Positions 37,734 through 52,159 of a stretch of 64,000 nucleotides of DNA are shown here, in pieces. Numbering within the stretch: position 1 is the stretch's first letter; the number at the start of each line of letters is the position of its first letter. Location of the stretch: NCBI GenBank assembly GCA_033239005.1, contig BSQZ01000034.1, positions 6,362,501 to 6,426,500 of the forward strand, in the 5' to 3' direction. A program made the translations under genes and the position numbers. This DNA comes from Lamellibrachia satsuma. Its lineage: Eukaryota > Annelida > Polychaeta > Sabellida > Siboglinidae. A model generated the notes under the pieces. The model was not told where the DNA came from. It saw only the letters and a list, made by a program, of their open reading frames with translations, and ran no database searches.

Positions 37734-38159
37734 CTACATGTATGTATGTATGCATGTATGTATGTATGTATATGTATGTATATGTATGTATATGTATGTA
37801 TATGTGTGTATATGTATGTATGTATGTATGTATGTAAGTATGTATGTATGTATGTATGTATGTATGTATGTATGTATGTATTAATATATGTATGTAACGT
37901 AGCACGTTTGTCACATGTGAGTTGGACATAAAATAATTAATTTTCTGTTTATTGCCAGCATTCGGTAGCGTTACATTAACTAGCAAGTTTGTAATGTTTT
38001 ATGGTGTTACGGATTTCCATTCAACTAGTCAGCCTCTTTATAACGTTATCACCAAAGCCGACCTTTATACATTGGTCACTGCCAGGGTGCATGTCGGTCT
38101 CAAAGTTGTTTTCAAATTAAATTGGAGAGACGGGACCGACATTAAACATGACCTTCCGA

Positions 38160-38290
38160 GTCATCAAGTGTATACCCTCCCCAGTGTTGAGAGCTAAGCT
38201 TTTACACCAAACATACCAGTGCCTGGTCCGACTCTTGAACTCAAAGCTTTGTCGTGTAAAGCGGGTGTGCTAACTACAACACTACCTCAC
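38160..38290 (-). mobile_element. tRNA-derived SINE-like unit, minus strand
   Basis: The reverse complement (38287 to about 38215) starts gtgaggtagtgttgtagtta then gcacaccc, like a tRNA D-arm with A box, and about 30 bases on has gagttcaagagtcgg, like a B box (GGTTCRANNCC). The anticodon region is not a clean tRNA, so this is a SINE head rather than a tRNA gene. The body and tail were not delimited. Confidence 0.5.
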
Positions 38291-38746
38291 TTCATACTCT
38301 CATGCGTGACATTCTCTTGCCATGACCAGCCTAGCACGGTTGTTTTTAACCTTCCTCAATGCTGGTGGTAAATGCCTGTTCACGAACGCTGGCATTATTA
38401 TGTTGGCATTGCCTGCAGAGATCTATGAACGAGCGCTGTCAAAGTATTGCAAAAACTCTGATTTGGTAGGTTTCATTGTTATTCAAAAAAGTGGGCAGCA
38501 CGACAGTTTCGTATACCGACATCATAATAAAAGTCCACAATGGTCCACCAGTGTGAAATTAGACTTAGACGTGACTATCGAAAAAAATCCATATTTTAAC
38601 ATAGACGGTATTATAGAAGACACTGAGGGAGGATGTAAGACAAACTATCTAGGTAATGTACAAGATTGTTTAAGAAAGTGTAATTATCACACCGACTCTG
38701 AACTTTACAACCTACAGTGTAAATGTGACACAAGCAGTAAGCTACA

Positions 38747-39313
38747 TTGACAATACATTGTAGAAGTTTATCCAAAAATGTTGACAAACTTGAATATAGT
38801 CTAAAATCACTAAATGTTAATTTCGACTGTATAGGTATAATTGAAACTTGGATAAAGCCGGTGGAAAGCATTGATAGTTATAATATGAGAGATTACACAT
38901 TTCTGTCAAAACCTAGAATGGAAAAACGAGGAGGTGGTGTTAGTATGTATATTGCTAACAGGTTAAAGTTTAAGGAAAGAAATGACATAAATACAAACTC
39001 TGAGAGTTGTCTATATGAATCATTATTTGTAGACAAACAAAACAAAATTGTTATTGGTGTTATCTATAAACCGCCTGACACATGCATAAATACATTTAAT
39101 ATACAATTTAATGATTTATTAGGAAGAATTTCAAATGAAAGAAAGAAATGCGTATTAATGGCAGATTTTAACATTGACTTACTTAGGTCTGACACAAACC
39201 TCCAAACAACAGATTTTATCTATAATATGTTTGCCAATGCATTCTATCCAACAATTAGCAAACCAACAAGGGTCAACAAAACAGACAGCTACACTAATAT
39301 TATAATGACATAA
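38747..39313 (+). pseudogene. LINE ORF2 endonuclease part
   Basis: A 188-codon frame reads HCRSLSKNVDKLEYSLKSLN, FDCIGIIETWIKPVES (about 38822), MEKRGGGVSMYIANRL (about 38918), IVIGVIYKPPDTCINTF, KKCVLMADFNIDLLRSDT (about 39148, DFN catalytic box). Upstream in another frame (38550-38750) lies a Cys-containing lead (IEDTEGGCKTNYLGNVQDCL), common in front of such ORFs. The frame breaks at 38750 and at 39313, where an SDH-like ITDHF word follows out of frame. It would nick the target site; dead by frameshift. Confidence 0.85.
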
Positions 39314-39389
39314 CAGATCACTTCCGATATTTACCTTTCATGAATTAGGGGTAAAAAGAGAAAATGAGTACAAAATTGTTTACAAACGC

Positions 39390-41523
39390 ATGGCTAGCTC
39401 AGCAAACATAAGCAAATTAAAAACACAATTACAAATTTCAAACTGGGAGGAGGTGTACAAGGATCAAAACCCCTGCACTTCATATGATACCTTTCTGGAA
39501 ATACTAAACACACAAATGAATGAATGCTTACCGTGGAAAAAATTTAAAATGAAAACCTGCAAAAGCGAATGGCTCACGAAAGGCATATTAATATCCTGTA
39601 GGCAAAAAAATCACCTGTTCAAAATATTTAAGTGCAACCCTTCTACCGAAAATGAGATTATCTACAAAAATTACAAAAACAAACTGACTCATGTAATCAG
39701 ACAGTCAAAGAAAAAATATTTTAAAGACAAATTTGAGCTATATAAAAATGATTGCAGAAAAACATGGAGCACCATAAATGAAGTTATAAAGTCCAAAGAT
39801 AATAAATCTATAATAAATGATAAATTTATTACATTAGATGGTACCCACTGTACAGACAAAAGGGAAATAGTGGACCATTTCAATAATTATTTTACCAACA
39901 TAGGTCATCGCCTTAATGTAAACTTAACACAAACAGGTAATGACCCAACACAATTTATAAAAAAAATGCATCAAGTTTTTTCTGTACACCTACATATTCT
40001 GAGGAAATAATTAACATAGTAAAAAAAGCAAATTCAAAGAAATCAAGTGGATTCGACAATGTTGATCCACACATTATTAAACAAATTATACCACAAATTG
40101 CAAATCAACTTGCACACATTTTCAATAATTCACTTATGACTGGCATTGTGCCCAGCAAACTAAAAATAGCAAAGGTTATCCCCTTGTATAAAAGTGAAAA
40201 CCCTGAACTATTCTCAAATTATAGACCTATTTCTATCCTTCCATGCCTCTCAAAAATACTGGAACGCCTAATGTACAATAGGCTTTACAATTTTTTAGCA
40301 GAACACAACATAATATCAAAAAAACAATACGGATTTAGGAAAAACTATTCTACGTATATGGCACTGATTGATTTGGTTGATAAAATATCAAGTAACATGG
40401 ACCATAAAAAGTATAATATAGGTGTTTTTCTTGATCTCTCCAAGGCTTTCGATACAATAGATCATAACATTTTAATAAATAAACTTCAATGCTACGGTAT
40501 AAGAGGTAATGCCTGCAACTGGTTTAAAAGCTATCTTAATAAAGAAGACAGTATGTATCGTATAACAAAGCAGACTCAAAATATATGACAATTACATGTG
40601 GAGTTCCACAAGGATCTATATTAGGCCCATTACTCTTTATTTTATATATAAATGATATTGAAAATGTATCAGATATCCTAAATCATATACTGTTTGCAGA
40701 TGACACAAGTCTCTTTCATGCTCATACGTGCTTCAACACTCTCATCGAAGAGGTAAACATAGAAATACAAAAAATCTCAACATGGTTCCATACCAACAAA
40801 CATTCCCTAAACACCAAAAAGTCAAATTTTATTATATTCACACCAAAAGGAAAAAAATACAATATCAACAGTGCCTTAATACAAGATGGAAACAAAATAA
40901 AGCATGTTAAATTCACCAAATTCCTAGGGATATTTATAGATGAGCACTTAAGTTGGACAACACATATTGACAACCTATCAAAACAAATAGCACGGAATGT
41001 GGGAATGCTTAACAAATTAAAACATTTTCTCCCTATGTATATAATGAGAACTATTTATTGTTCATTGATCTTATCACATTTACAATATTGCACTCTATTG
41101 TGGGAAAATTCATATTGTACAAACTTAAACAAACTAAGAATACTACAGAAGAAAGCTATTAGGATAATCACAAATTCTCATTACATCGCACACACTGATC
41201 CTCTATTCTCAAAGTTAAAACTATTAAAATTGGATGATCTATATAAACATCAACTAGGAATTTTTATGTATAAAGCAGCAAATAACAAACTCCCAGATTC
41301 TATGTCATCAATGCTTACGAGAATACAAAATATCCACAAACATAATCTAAGAAACCAAAATAGCTATTATATCCAAAACATAAGAACAAACAGCAGGAAA
41401 TGTACAATAAACTATTCAGGACCAGTATTCTGGAATGCATTACCTAGTAAATTAAAACAGCTTGTGTCCATTAACCAATTTAAAAATAAACTGAAAGAAT
41501 TGTTACTCTCTAAATATCAATGA
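39390..41523 (+). pseudogene. LINE ORF2 reverse transcriptase part
   Basis: Frames 39390-40010, 40136-40588 and 40585-41523 together give the linker and RT. Boxes: LFSNYRPISILPCLSKILER (about 40209), KKQYGFRKNYSTYMALID (about 40318), GVFLDLSKAFDTIDHNIL (40420), CGVPQGSILGPLLFILYIND (40597), HILFADDTSLFH (40684; FADD at 40693-40704), then FLGIFIDEHLSWTTHID and the C-terminal SGPVFWNALPSKLKQL ending LLSKYQ. Frameshifts near 40010 and 40585 disable it. The coding strand is A-rich, unlike the L2 at 9-12.5 kb. Confidence 0.9.
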
Positions 41524-42663
41524 CTTTACAGTAAACACTGCAAAAAAAAAACTTTGTATTTGTACAAAATGTACTCTATATCTACATTTATTTTCACATG
41601 GTGGAGAAGACCATGTGTTTCATGCTTATGTAATATTTAATGTAGTCAGGATCATGTATTAATGTATTCATGCTCACATTTAATGAATACATGACAGTTG
41701 TGTAGTTAGTGTATTATTTGTTCATATAATTCAAAGTACAAATTGTATGTTGATATTTAAGCAACATTTTTGAGACTAAATTTTATATTTGTATAACATA
41801 TACTTTACATCTACCATTATTTTAACATGGCAGAAAAAACCATGTATTGATGTTCGTGTAGTATTTAATGTATTGATGTTCGTGTAGTATTTAATGTATT
41901 CATGGTTCCTGCATTACTTAATGTGTTCATGTTCACATTGTAACGTATTCATGTGCAATAATTTGTTAGGTTATTAGTGTAGTATTTGTTTATAAAATTA
42001 TAACTACAATTTGTATGTACATATTTAAGCAATTTATTCCTGCATTACTTAATGTGTTCATGTTCACATTGTAACGTATTCATGTGCAATAATTAGTTAG
42101 GTTATAATTACAATTTGTATGTACATATTTAAGCAATTTTTTACATTATATTGTATTTCAATTACAATAATGTTGCGTAGTATATGTTTTTGGCTTAAGC
42201 CTAAGGAAACAAAATAATTATGTTGATTTATTTCTGGGTGGTCCTCGTCATAAGCCCCGCCGGGTTTCTAGAGGATCTCCTTGGTTGCTCTGCTATTCGT
42301 ATAATCTCTGACTCATATCATATTGTAAATGTCTCAAAATGTATGTGTAGCCAAAATAAAGTTATTCATTCATTCATTCACTTTCTATGAAAACACGGCA
42401 TTTTAAATTTCCATTGACGAAACATTTATTATGTACTGGATGTCCACAACGATATTTGTTGCACTGTAGAGTTTGTTTCCTAAATACGCACAGTTGTCGA
42501 CATTACCTAAAGTAATATGTTCAATTATAATGCAAGGTACTGGTGTTGTGGCTGCATGTTGTACAGACTCAACTGGGATGGCTTGAAGTTGTTCTCATAA
42601 ATTATCCTTGTGTGTAGATGCATTCACTCATTTTGACACTCCTTGAGCGTGGTGACTTATTTT

Positions 42664-42905
42664 GCAATCATTTGTGATGTTGTTTCGCCCTTCCTTTCTG
42701 GGCGTGACTGACATTCACCTTAGGTGACAAATATACACAAACAAAGACCATTGGTAAACAGGTCAAATGCTCTGACGCCATATAGGGTGTTCTACACAAT
42801 GTTTTATTTGCCTGTGCGTCATACCTTCTAGTGCAATTCTTAGCAGTCATTTGCAATATTGTTTAGCCCTTCCTTTTGGGGCGTGACTGACATTCACCTT
42901 AGGTG
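42664..42905 (+). repeat. Duplicated upstream element before peptide gene copy 3
   Basis: The segment gcccttcctttctgggcgtg...gactgacattcaccttaggtga occurs at 42687-42728 and again at 42867-42906, a 180-base tandem duplication. Block A has it once (13049-13085). Between the two copies lies taaacaggtcaaatgctctg...cgccatatagggtg, which also resembles part of the composite repeat near 32530. Confidence 0.7.
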
Positions 42906-42940
42906 ATTAAGATACACAACACACTAGCCCAACAAAGCCC

Positions 42941-42990
42941 ATTGGTTGTGCATCACAAATATAATCACGTGGTATTGCATTTTATAAGGA
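42941..42990 (+). promoter_or_regulatory. Core promoter of peptide gene copy 3
   Basis: Inverted CCAAT (ATTGG, 42941-42945), E-box CACGTG (42966-42971) and TTTATAA (42981-42987), in the same order and spacing as before copy 2. Untranslated exon 0 would run from about 43013 to 43070, where the gtacgt donor begins. Confidence 0.75.
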
Positions 42991-43012
42991 CATAACAAAT
43001 AGTGCTAAGACA

Positions 43013-43070
43013 TTCACTGTTGTATCGTCGCACTGCAACTGCACCAACATATTGACTACTCGATATCCTG
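43013..43070 (+). other. Untranslated exon 0 of peptide gene copy 3
   Basis: Contains cactgcaactgcaccaacat, as in copy 2, and ends at ctg before gtacgt (43071). The start is inferred from the TATA distance. The next exon begins at 43310 after ttgtttcgcag. Confidence 0.6.
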
Positions 43071-43329
43071 GTACGTGCCAATTTGACAATTGAATTTATT
43101 TGTTACTCTTTATTGGCTTAGTTTACATTGTCGTACAATATAAAATTGATTTTACAGCAATATTTACATTCGTTGACTTATGGTCCTTGTGACAAACACA
43201 TTTATTACTTTGGATAGTTTACATGGCTTACCTAGAGCAAAATAATTGCCGTCATTTTGAAGGGTTCTTATACCAACATTATTGTTCAGTTGTTCTTCTT
43301 GTTTCGCAGGTGACAATTGTACAAGTAAA

Positions 43330-46298
<2,969 letters not shown>

Positions 46299-46865
46299 TA
46301 TGAAGTGATTGTGACGCCTCAAAGCCGACGTAGACCGCATGACACGTTGGAGTACGTGACAGTGTCACGTACAACGTACAATCAAACAACGTACACATTC
46401 TACTATTACGTTTATTTGATTGACATTGTTTCATGTTTTTGTGGATTATTAAACGTTTGCAATCAATATCATTCTAGCTGTTTTCTTATGCTTCATAAAA
46501 CTGGTGGACACATGTTACATCCTGTCCATACTGATGTACGCACTTAGTTGAATAATTACATAAGTGATGAAGTAACATGCGACACACAGGGTTTGTACGT
46601 TGCCAAACAATATCAGTCACTCCTTACCACATAAGTTATGTTGACTTCCGGATAAGCATCGTTCGCTGAAGTTACAAGCGAACAGCTAAAGCATGTGATC
46701 ACATAACAATTGATTTGCAACTTAAAAGAGCAGCGGGCTAACAGTATTACATACAGTTGTTGAGCAGCATCATTTCAATGGATAACGACTTTTTAAACCA
46801 CACATATTTTTATTACTTACTCAACGTTTCACAGAAGAACAGAACAATTACTTATACCCGACAGC
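46299..46865. other. 3' UTR of peptide copy 3, then unassigned DNA
   Basis: The exon 4 UTR probably runs to about 46450; gattattaaacg (46444) contains a possible ATTAAA signal. After that no gene or repeat was recognised. Confidence 0.4.
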
Positions 46866-47335
46866 TGAGAATGTACCGAGGATGTATTGCACTTCGAATA
46901 TGCATAAGCCAGACAACCCTCTCAGAAATATTGTGGATTATACAGGGTTAATTGGGTACAATGAATCCAGATCACTGCCATTTACTAGCTCCAATTGTGT
47001 GTAAGGCATCACAACACATAAAGAACTTGAAGCACTTAGCAAATGAAATGGCTTCTATTATGACCGAACAAGATGAGATATTCCTATCACATGACGTTGT
47101 GTCTCTCCTCACCAACACCCCGATCAACGACACACTGGATAGCATCAAGAAACAACTAGAAGCTGACGCAAAACTGAAAATACGGACAAATCTAAATGTG
47201 GATGACAAAATGAAGCTGCTTAAGTTCATCGTCACAACTACATGTTTTTTCAGGGTCACCATTTATGGGAAGCCCGGTGTCACCTGTAATTGCAATTTTG
47301 TTATGGAATTCCTGGAACAGCATATACTGTACTTT
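46866..47335 (+). mobile_element. Penelope-like element fragment (reverse transcriptase)
   Basis: A + frame (46952-47434) reads LLAPIVCKASQHIKNLKHLA, EIFLSHDVVSLLTNTPINDT then LDSIKKQLEADAKLKIRTNL and MKLLKFIVTTTCFF. Just upstream in another frame stands PRMYCTSNMHKPDNPLRNIV then DYTGLIGYN. These are the P-x-x-Y...KIHK...PLRPIV and VSFDV-x-SLFTN-x-P boxes of Penelope RTs. The catalytic YVDD part and the GIY-YIG nuclease are missing. After about 47335 the frame no longer matches. Confidence 0.75.
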
Positions 47336-47485
47336 ACTTTTAATATGGACTACTGCCACATCTCAAATACAAGTTGGATATTTGTGGTTTTACTGGATTT
47401 TAACTTTTTTATGAGACATTACTGTTGTAACTAGAAGAAGAAGAAGAAGAAATGTTTTTATTTGACCCGTCATACATTTCACATA

Positions 47486-47602
<117 letters not shown>

Positions 47603-47630
47603 ATATAATAATATATATATATATATATAT

Positions 47631-47768
<138 letters not shown>

Positions 47769-47779
47769 AATACAGGTGT

Positions 47780-48885
47780 ATATGGTTGTAAGTAAACATG
47801 GTATATATTAAGGTAAATCAAGCAAATAGGGTCAGGAGACTCCTCTAAGACTTTGATAGTCGCTATCGAGGAGACACCTTACAAAATAAAATTAAACTAA
47901 ATCAGTTGGTCAAACGAGAAGAGAAGAAGAAAGAAAAAACCATAATAATAATATCATCTCTGATTGTATGAGTGTATGAGTGTGAACATGCATGAGCTTG
48001 TTCGTGTGCATGTGCCTGTTCATGTATTACTATTCTCGCTTGATTATGTGTGTTTGCAGTTTAGGCGCCTTTAATATAAGGTGACAGGTGTTTGTATTTT
48101 TTAATGATGCATACATATAGAGCAATTTTGCCTTGTGCATGAATCTTTATAATTTTGTAAAAAATAAAGTTTTGCATATTGAGCAAATCCTTGTAAGCTG
48201 TGTGTATTAAGCTTTTCCTTAACTATAGTGGGACTATTATTAAGTAAAAATGGTAAATTATGCCGAAGACATTTCTTTGCAAATTCGTGTCTGTTTTATA
48301 AGTATATATTTCATTCATTTCATTTAATTAATGTATCATAATTTTGTATGTCAGAGTTGAAGATTATCCTCCCGTTTTGTAAATAAACTGGCAAATTGTT
48401 ATGTAAATATTTATAATAAAATTTTAATTGTTGTAATTTAAGAATGTCATCTACTTTTAATATGCTGAGTTTTTTTATGGAGTGGCTCTGTGTGGGAATT
48501 TATAATTAATTAAGGTAATAAATCTCAATGCTTTCTTTTGAAATGTTATTATTCTATTTGTTTGAAAACCCAAGTCATGATGCAATCATTAATGTGTGGT
48601 ACAATTAGTGAATTATATAATAACGTTTTAATTTGTTGTGATAACACATGTTTTAATTTATTTAAAATACCAATCTGTTTAGAACATGCGTTTGAATTTT
48701 TTTCAGTATGTCTTTTCCAGTTCAGATTTGTATCAATAATTAAACCTAAGAAATTAAAATTCCTTAACTTGTTCAATATTTATATTATCTATCTTCACAG
48801 TAAGCGTCTGTACATTTTTATTCGTCCTTTGGAATGTCGTAAATTTAGATTTTGCAATGTTTAATGATAATTTATCTATTTTGGG
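47780..48885 (-). mobile_element. LINE 3' part, minus strand (RT C-terminus and UTR)
   Basis: On the minus strand, 48776-48549 reads [40 protein letters not shown] then TLLYNSLIVPHINDCIMTWV, the post-catalytic part of a Jockey/CR1 RT. Further words continue in broken frames to about 48070 (FYYKYLHNNLPVYLQNG near 48400). The upstream part is replaced by the TA array at 48903. Inactive. Confidence 0.75.
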
Positions 48886-48900
48886 CTTGTGCAAAATCAT

Positions 48901-49567
<667 letters not shown>

Positions 49568-49639
49568 GTGAATACGTTTTCTGTTGATATCTGTTGTGAG
49601 ACGTTGTGTTCGACACTAGGAAGAAATGGTTACACGGAT

Positions 49640-50190
49640 ACTCGTCAGGTGGCGCCAATACTACTACAATTTATGTACGGGCATTAACTGGTCAAAGATA
49701 TGGGCAGTGTCACGACCGGCATTTATTGCGCTTTAGTCAAAGCAAAAGTAAATAAATGTTATGTCAAATTTATTGGGTTTGCAATGTTACTTTGACTGTA
49801 TTAAATTCGAGTGTATGATAGCTGCGGTGTCGATGTTGTCAAACACAATCGATTCAGGATAATTGCACAATATTTCTAACATCGAGTCATGAAATTGTCC
49901 TGCCTACTGGGTACGATGCAGATAATACATCCATATATGTCAAAAGCAACATATTATTGAATTAATATTCTTTATGTGCTTTGAATAACATATCAACTGA
50001 CAAACAAAAAACGGCGTATTTTATTACCAAGGAGTTTACAACAAAGTTTTTAACCTTTGTCAACAAAAATATATTTACGTCGTTTTATTAAAAATTACTG
50101 GATTATCAAACCCAAACCGGGGAGCGGAATTTCATGTCACAATGTAGGATTACAGCACCCAAATGCGGAAGGTTTGCAATATATGACATT
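49640..50190 (+). repeat. Dispersed repeat, inverted match of 15640-16010
   Basis: Two matching portions (49645-49740 and 50096-50200) flank a middle part that matches poorly. No coding content was recognised. Confidence 0.65.
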
Positions 50191-50575
50191 ATGTTATTAC
50201 CTGCGTGAGTTTCGTTGTTTCCATTGTCCGAACCACGGCTGTCCAGCTTATGTTACTAAATATTTTTTTATTACGATGTAATCTAATGGATCATAATTGA
50301 CCAACTATCAGTTGCTCTGTTATAAACTATGCACAATAATAAAACGTTGTGCGTCAACATACAAGTAATGTAGACAACTTCACGCGGTCAACGGTGGACA
50401 TGAGACGGAATATCTGCTGAAAGCAAACGTGTGACATTTTATTAAAACCAATATCGTGTCAAGAGAGTGAACTCGATGGTTTGAAAAATAGTATTTTACT
50501 GAGTAAATGCTTGCATTTTTGACATAGAAACGTTACCTGTGAATCTACGAGACCTGGGCAGGAGGAACTGATAGA
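50191..50575. other. Intergenic DNA, nothing recognised
   Basis: No motif, splice pair or repeat seen. Confidence 0.35.
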
Positions 50576-50850
50576 GGAGGGAGGGAGGGGGAGGGAGGGA
50601 GGGAGGGAGGGAGGAGGGAGGGAGGGAGGGAGGGAGGGAGGGAGGGAGGGAGGGAGGAGGGAGGGAGGGAGGGGAGGAGGAAGAAGAGAGGAGGGAGGGA
50701 GGAGGGGGAGGGAGGGAGGAGGGAGGGAGGGAGGGAGGAGGGAGGAGGGAGGGAGGGAGGGAGGGAGGGAGGGATGGAGGGAGGGAAGGGGGTAAGGAGG
50801 TGGAGGAACATGTAAAGGAAAGTGGGACGGGCGGTGGGAGGGAGGGAACG
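50576..50850. repeat. Purine-rich (GGGAGG)n tract
   Basis: About 275 bases of gggagggagg units with short AGG variations on the + strand, pyrimidine-only on the other. Such tracts can form G-quadruplex or triplex structures. The Pro/Ser/Leu frame on the minus strand is an artefact. Confidence 0.95.
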
Positions 50851-51360
50851 TAAGTGAGAGTCTGACTTCATAAGAATGGTTTCATACACGTCGGACAGAT
50901 TCGGACGATGGCGTGTCATAGCAATTTACTAACTATATGGGCATTTCAATCAGCCTAAATGTATTATTTTTTTAGGCGTTTTGAAAATCAATGTAAATCC
51001 AACGATGACATATTAAATATCTCATTGGAAGCTTGTTCCAATGAGATACTGATTCTTTATACTGATTCTTCAGTATATCAACACACGGGAGACTGCAGTA
51101 GAAGAGGGAACTGCATATGTGCACTCTTTTACAATATCTAGTGGCGCATTTGTCCGATTGACACCTGAAAGAATACATGTGACTTCAATATTTGCATGCT
51201 GCGTTATACTGCATGATAAATAACGGCGAAGTAAACACAAGTTAACTGTTTATAGAAAGAGCTATGTCGTACTAATGGAAGCCATTTTAAACGAGTTGCT
51301 TATCTGCATACTACCTTGATAGTAATTGTAAACTGATTATTAATTCAAAAATAACAATAT
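50851..51360. other. Intergenic DNA, nothing recognised
   Basis: A short inverted repeat (tctcattggaagct / agcttgttccaatgaga, near 51020-51047) is the only structure seen. Confidence 0.4.
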
Positions 51361-51501
51361 GTATGTATGTACGAATGTATGTACGAATGTATGTATGCAT
51401 GCATGCATGTATTTATGCATGCATGCATGTATGCATGTATGCATGTATGTATGCATGTATGTATGTATGTGCGTATGTATGTATGTATGTATGTATGTAT
51501 G

Positions 51502-51532
<31 letters not shown>

Positions 51533-51556
51533 GAATGTATGTATGAATGTATGAAG
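51361..51556. repeat. (ATGT)n microsatellite
   Basis: Tetranucleotide array with ATGC and ACGA variants. Confidence 0.95.
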
Positions 51557-52159
51557 GTAACTTCTAGCATAAGGAACATTTAACATGGGTTCCTTCCATA
51601 ATACCAACCAGACAGCATACATTCTTGAAATACGGCAGACAGGTCATTTTGAAAATAGCTAAGCCTTATCGTGTCATTAAAAACATCACTCCTCTTGGTT
51701 TTGTGTTAAAATTAACTCACTGACAGCGAAATGTGATTTTAGAACGTGTGTCATTTGTTATAATGATCAAGATATTCAAAGATGTTGATGATACGATAGG
51801 ATAGTTTACATTTTTACCTGTAAAAATGCCAGTTGTTATCATGAAAGTCTGGTCCGAAGAACAGATGCAGATGATTTTCACCAAACGACCAGCGCGTCTG
51901 TTGGGTGCAATTGCTGGATCTACGCAATCTGCAAATTTTTGAGTATATCGCCTGTGCTAGATCAGTTTCTGAAAACGTCGGCCTGCTACTAAAGAATTCC
52001 TACGTAGAAAGCTACAAGTTTGAGCTTGTGTTGTTTCTTGGCAATGTCCCCCGTTGACATGCAACTGCAATGGATTTTTTTTTGCACCGATAAAAGGGGG
52101 GTCCGGACCCCTTGGACCCCCCTCTAGATCCGCCTATGGAATCTCATATGGTTACCCAG
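51557..52159. other. Intergenic DNA with a GGGGTCCGGACCCC palindrome
   Basis: No gene. At 52098-52111 lies a perfect 14-base palindrome in the context aaaggggggtccggacccct...tggacccccctctag, a style of sequence often found at ends of repeats in animal genomes (recollection, not tested). Confidence 0.4.

Larger units (their letters stand above)
38545..42385 (+). mobile_element. Jockey/CR1-group non-LTR retrotransposon, inactive
   Basis: About 3.8 kb: 5' part from about 38545, ORF2 in several frames (38747-41523), an 860-base AT-rich 3' UTR with internal duplications (tgttcgtgtagtatttaatg at 41850 and 41879; attacttaatgtgttcatg at 41915 and 42045), and a tail aataaagttattcattcatt (42356-42380). 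The comparison with 8490-8530 in block A marks both edges. No target duplication could be defined. Confidence 0.85.

Noticed and set aside
38215..38287. Functional tRNA gene on the minus strand
   Set aside because: A- and B-box-like words are present but the arms do not pair as a tRNA cloverleaf by eye; treated as a SINE head.
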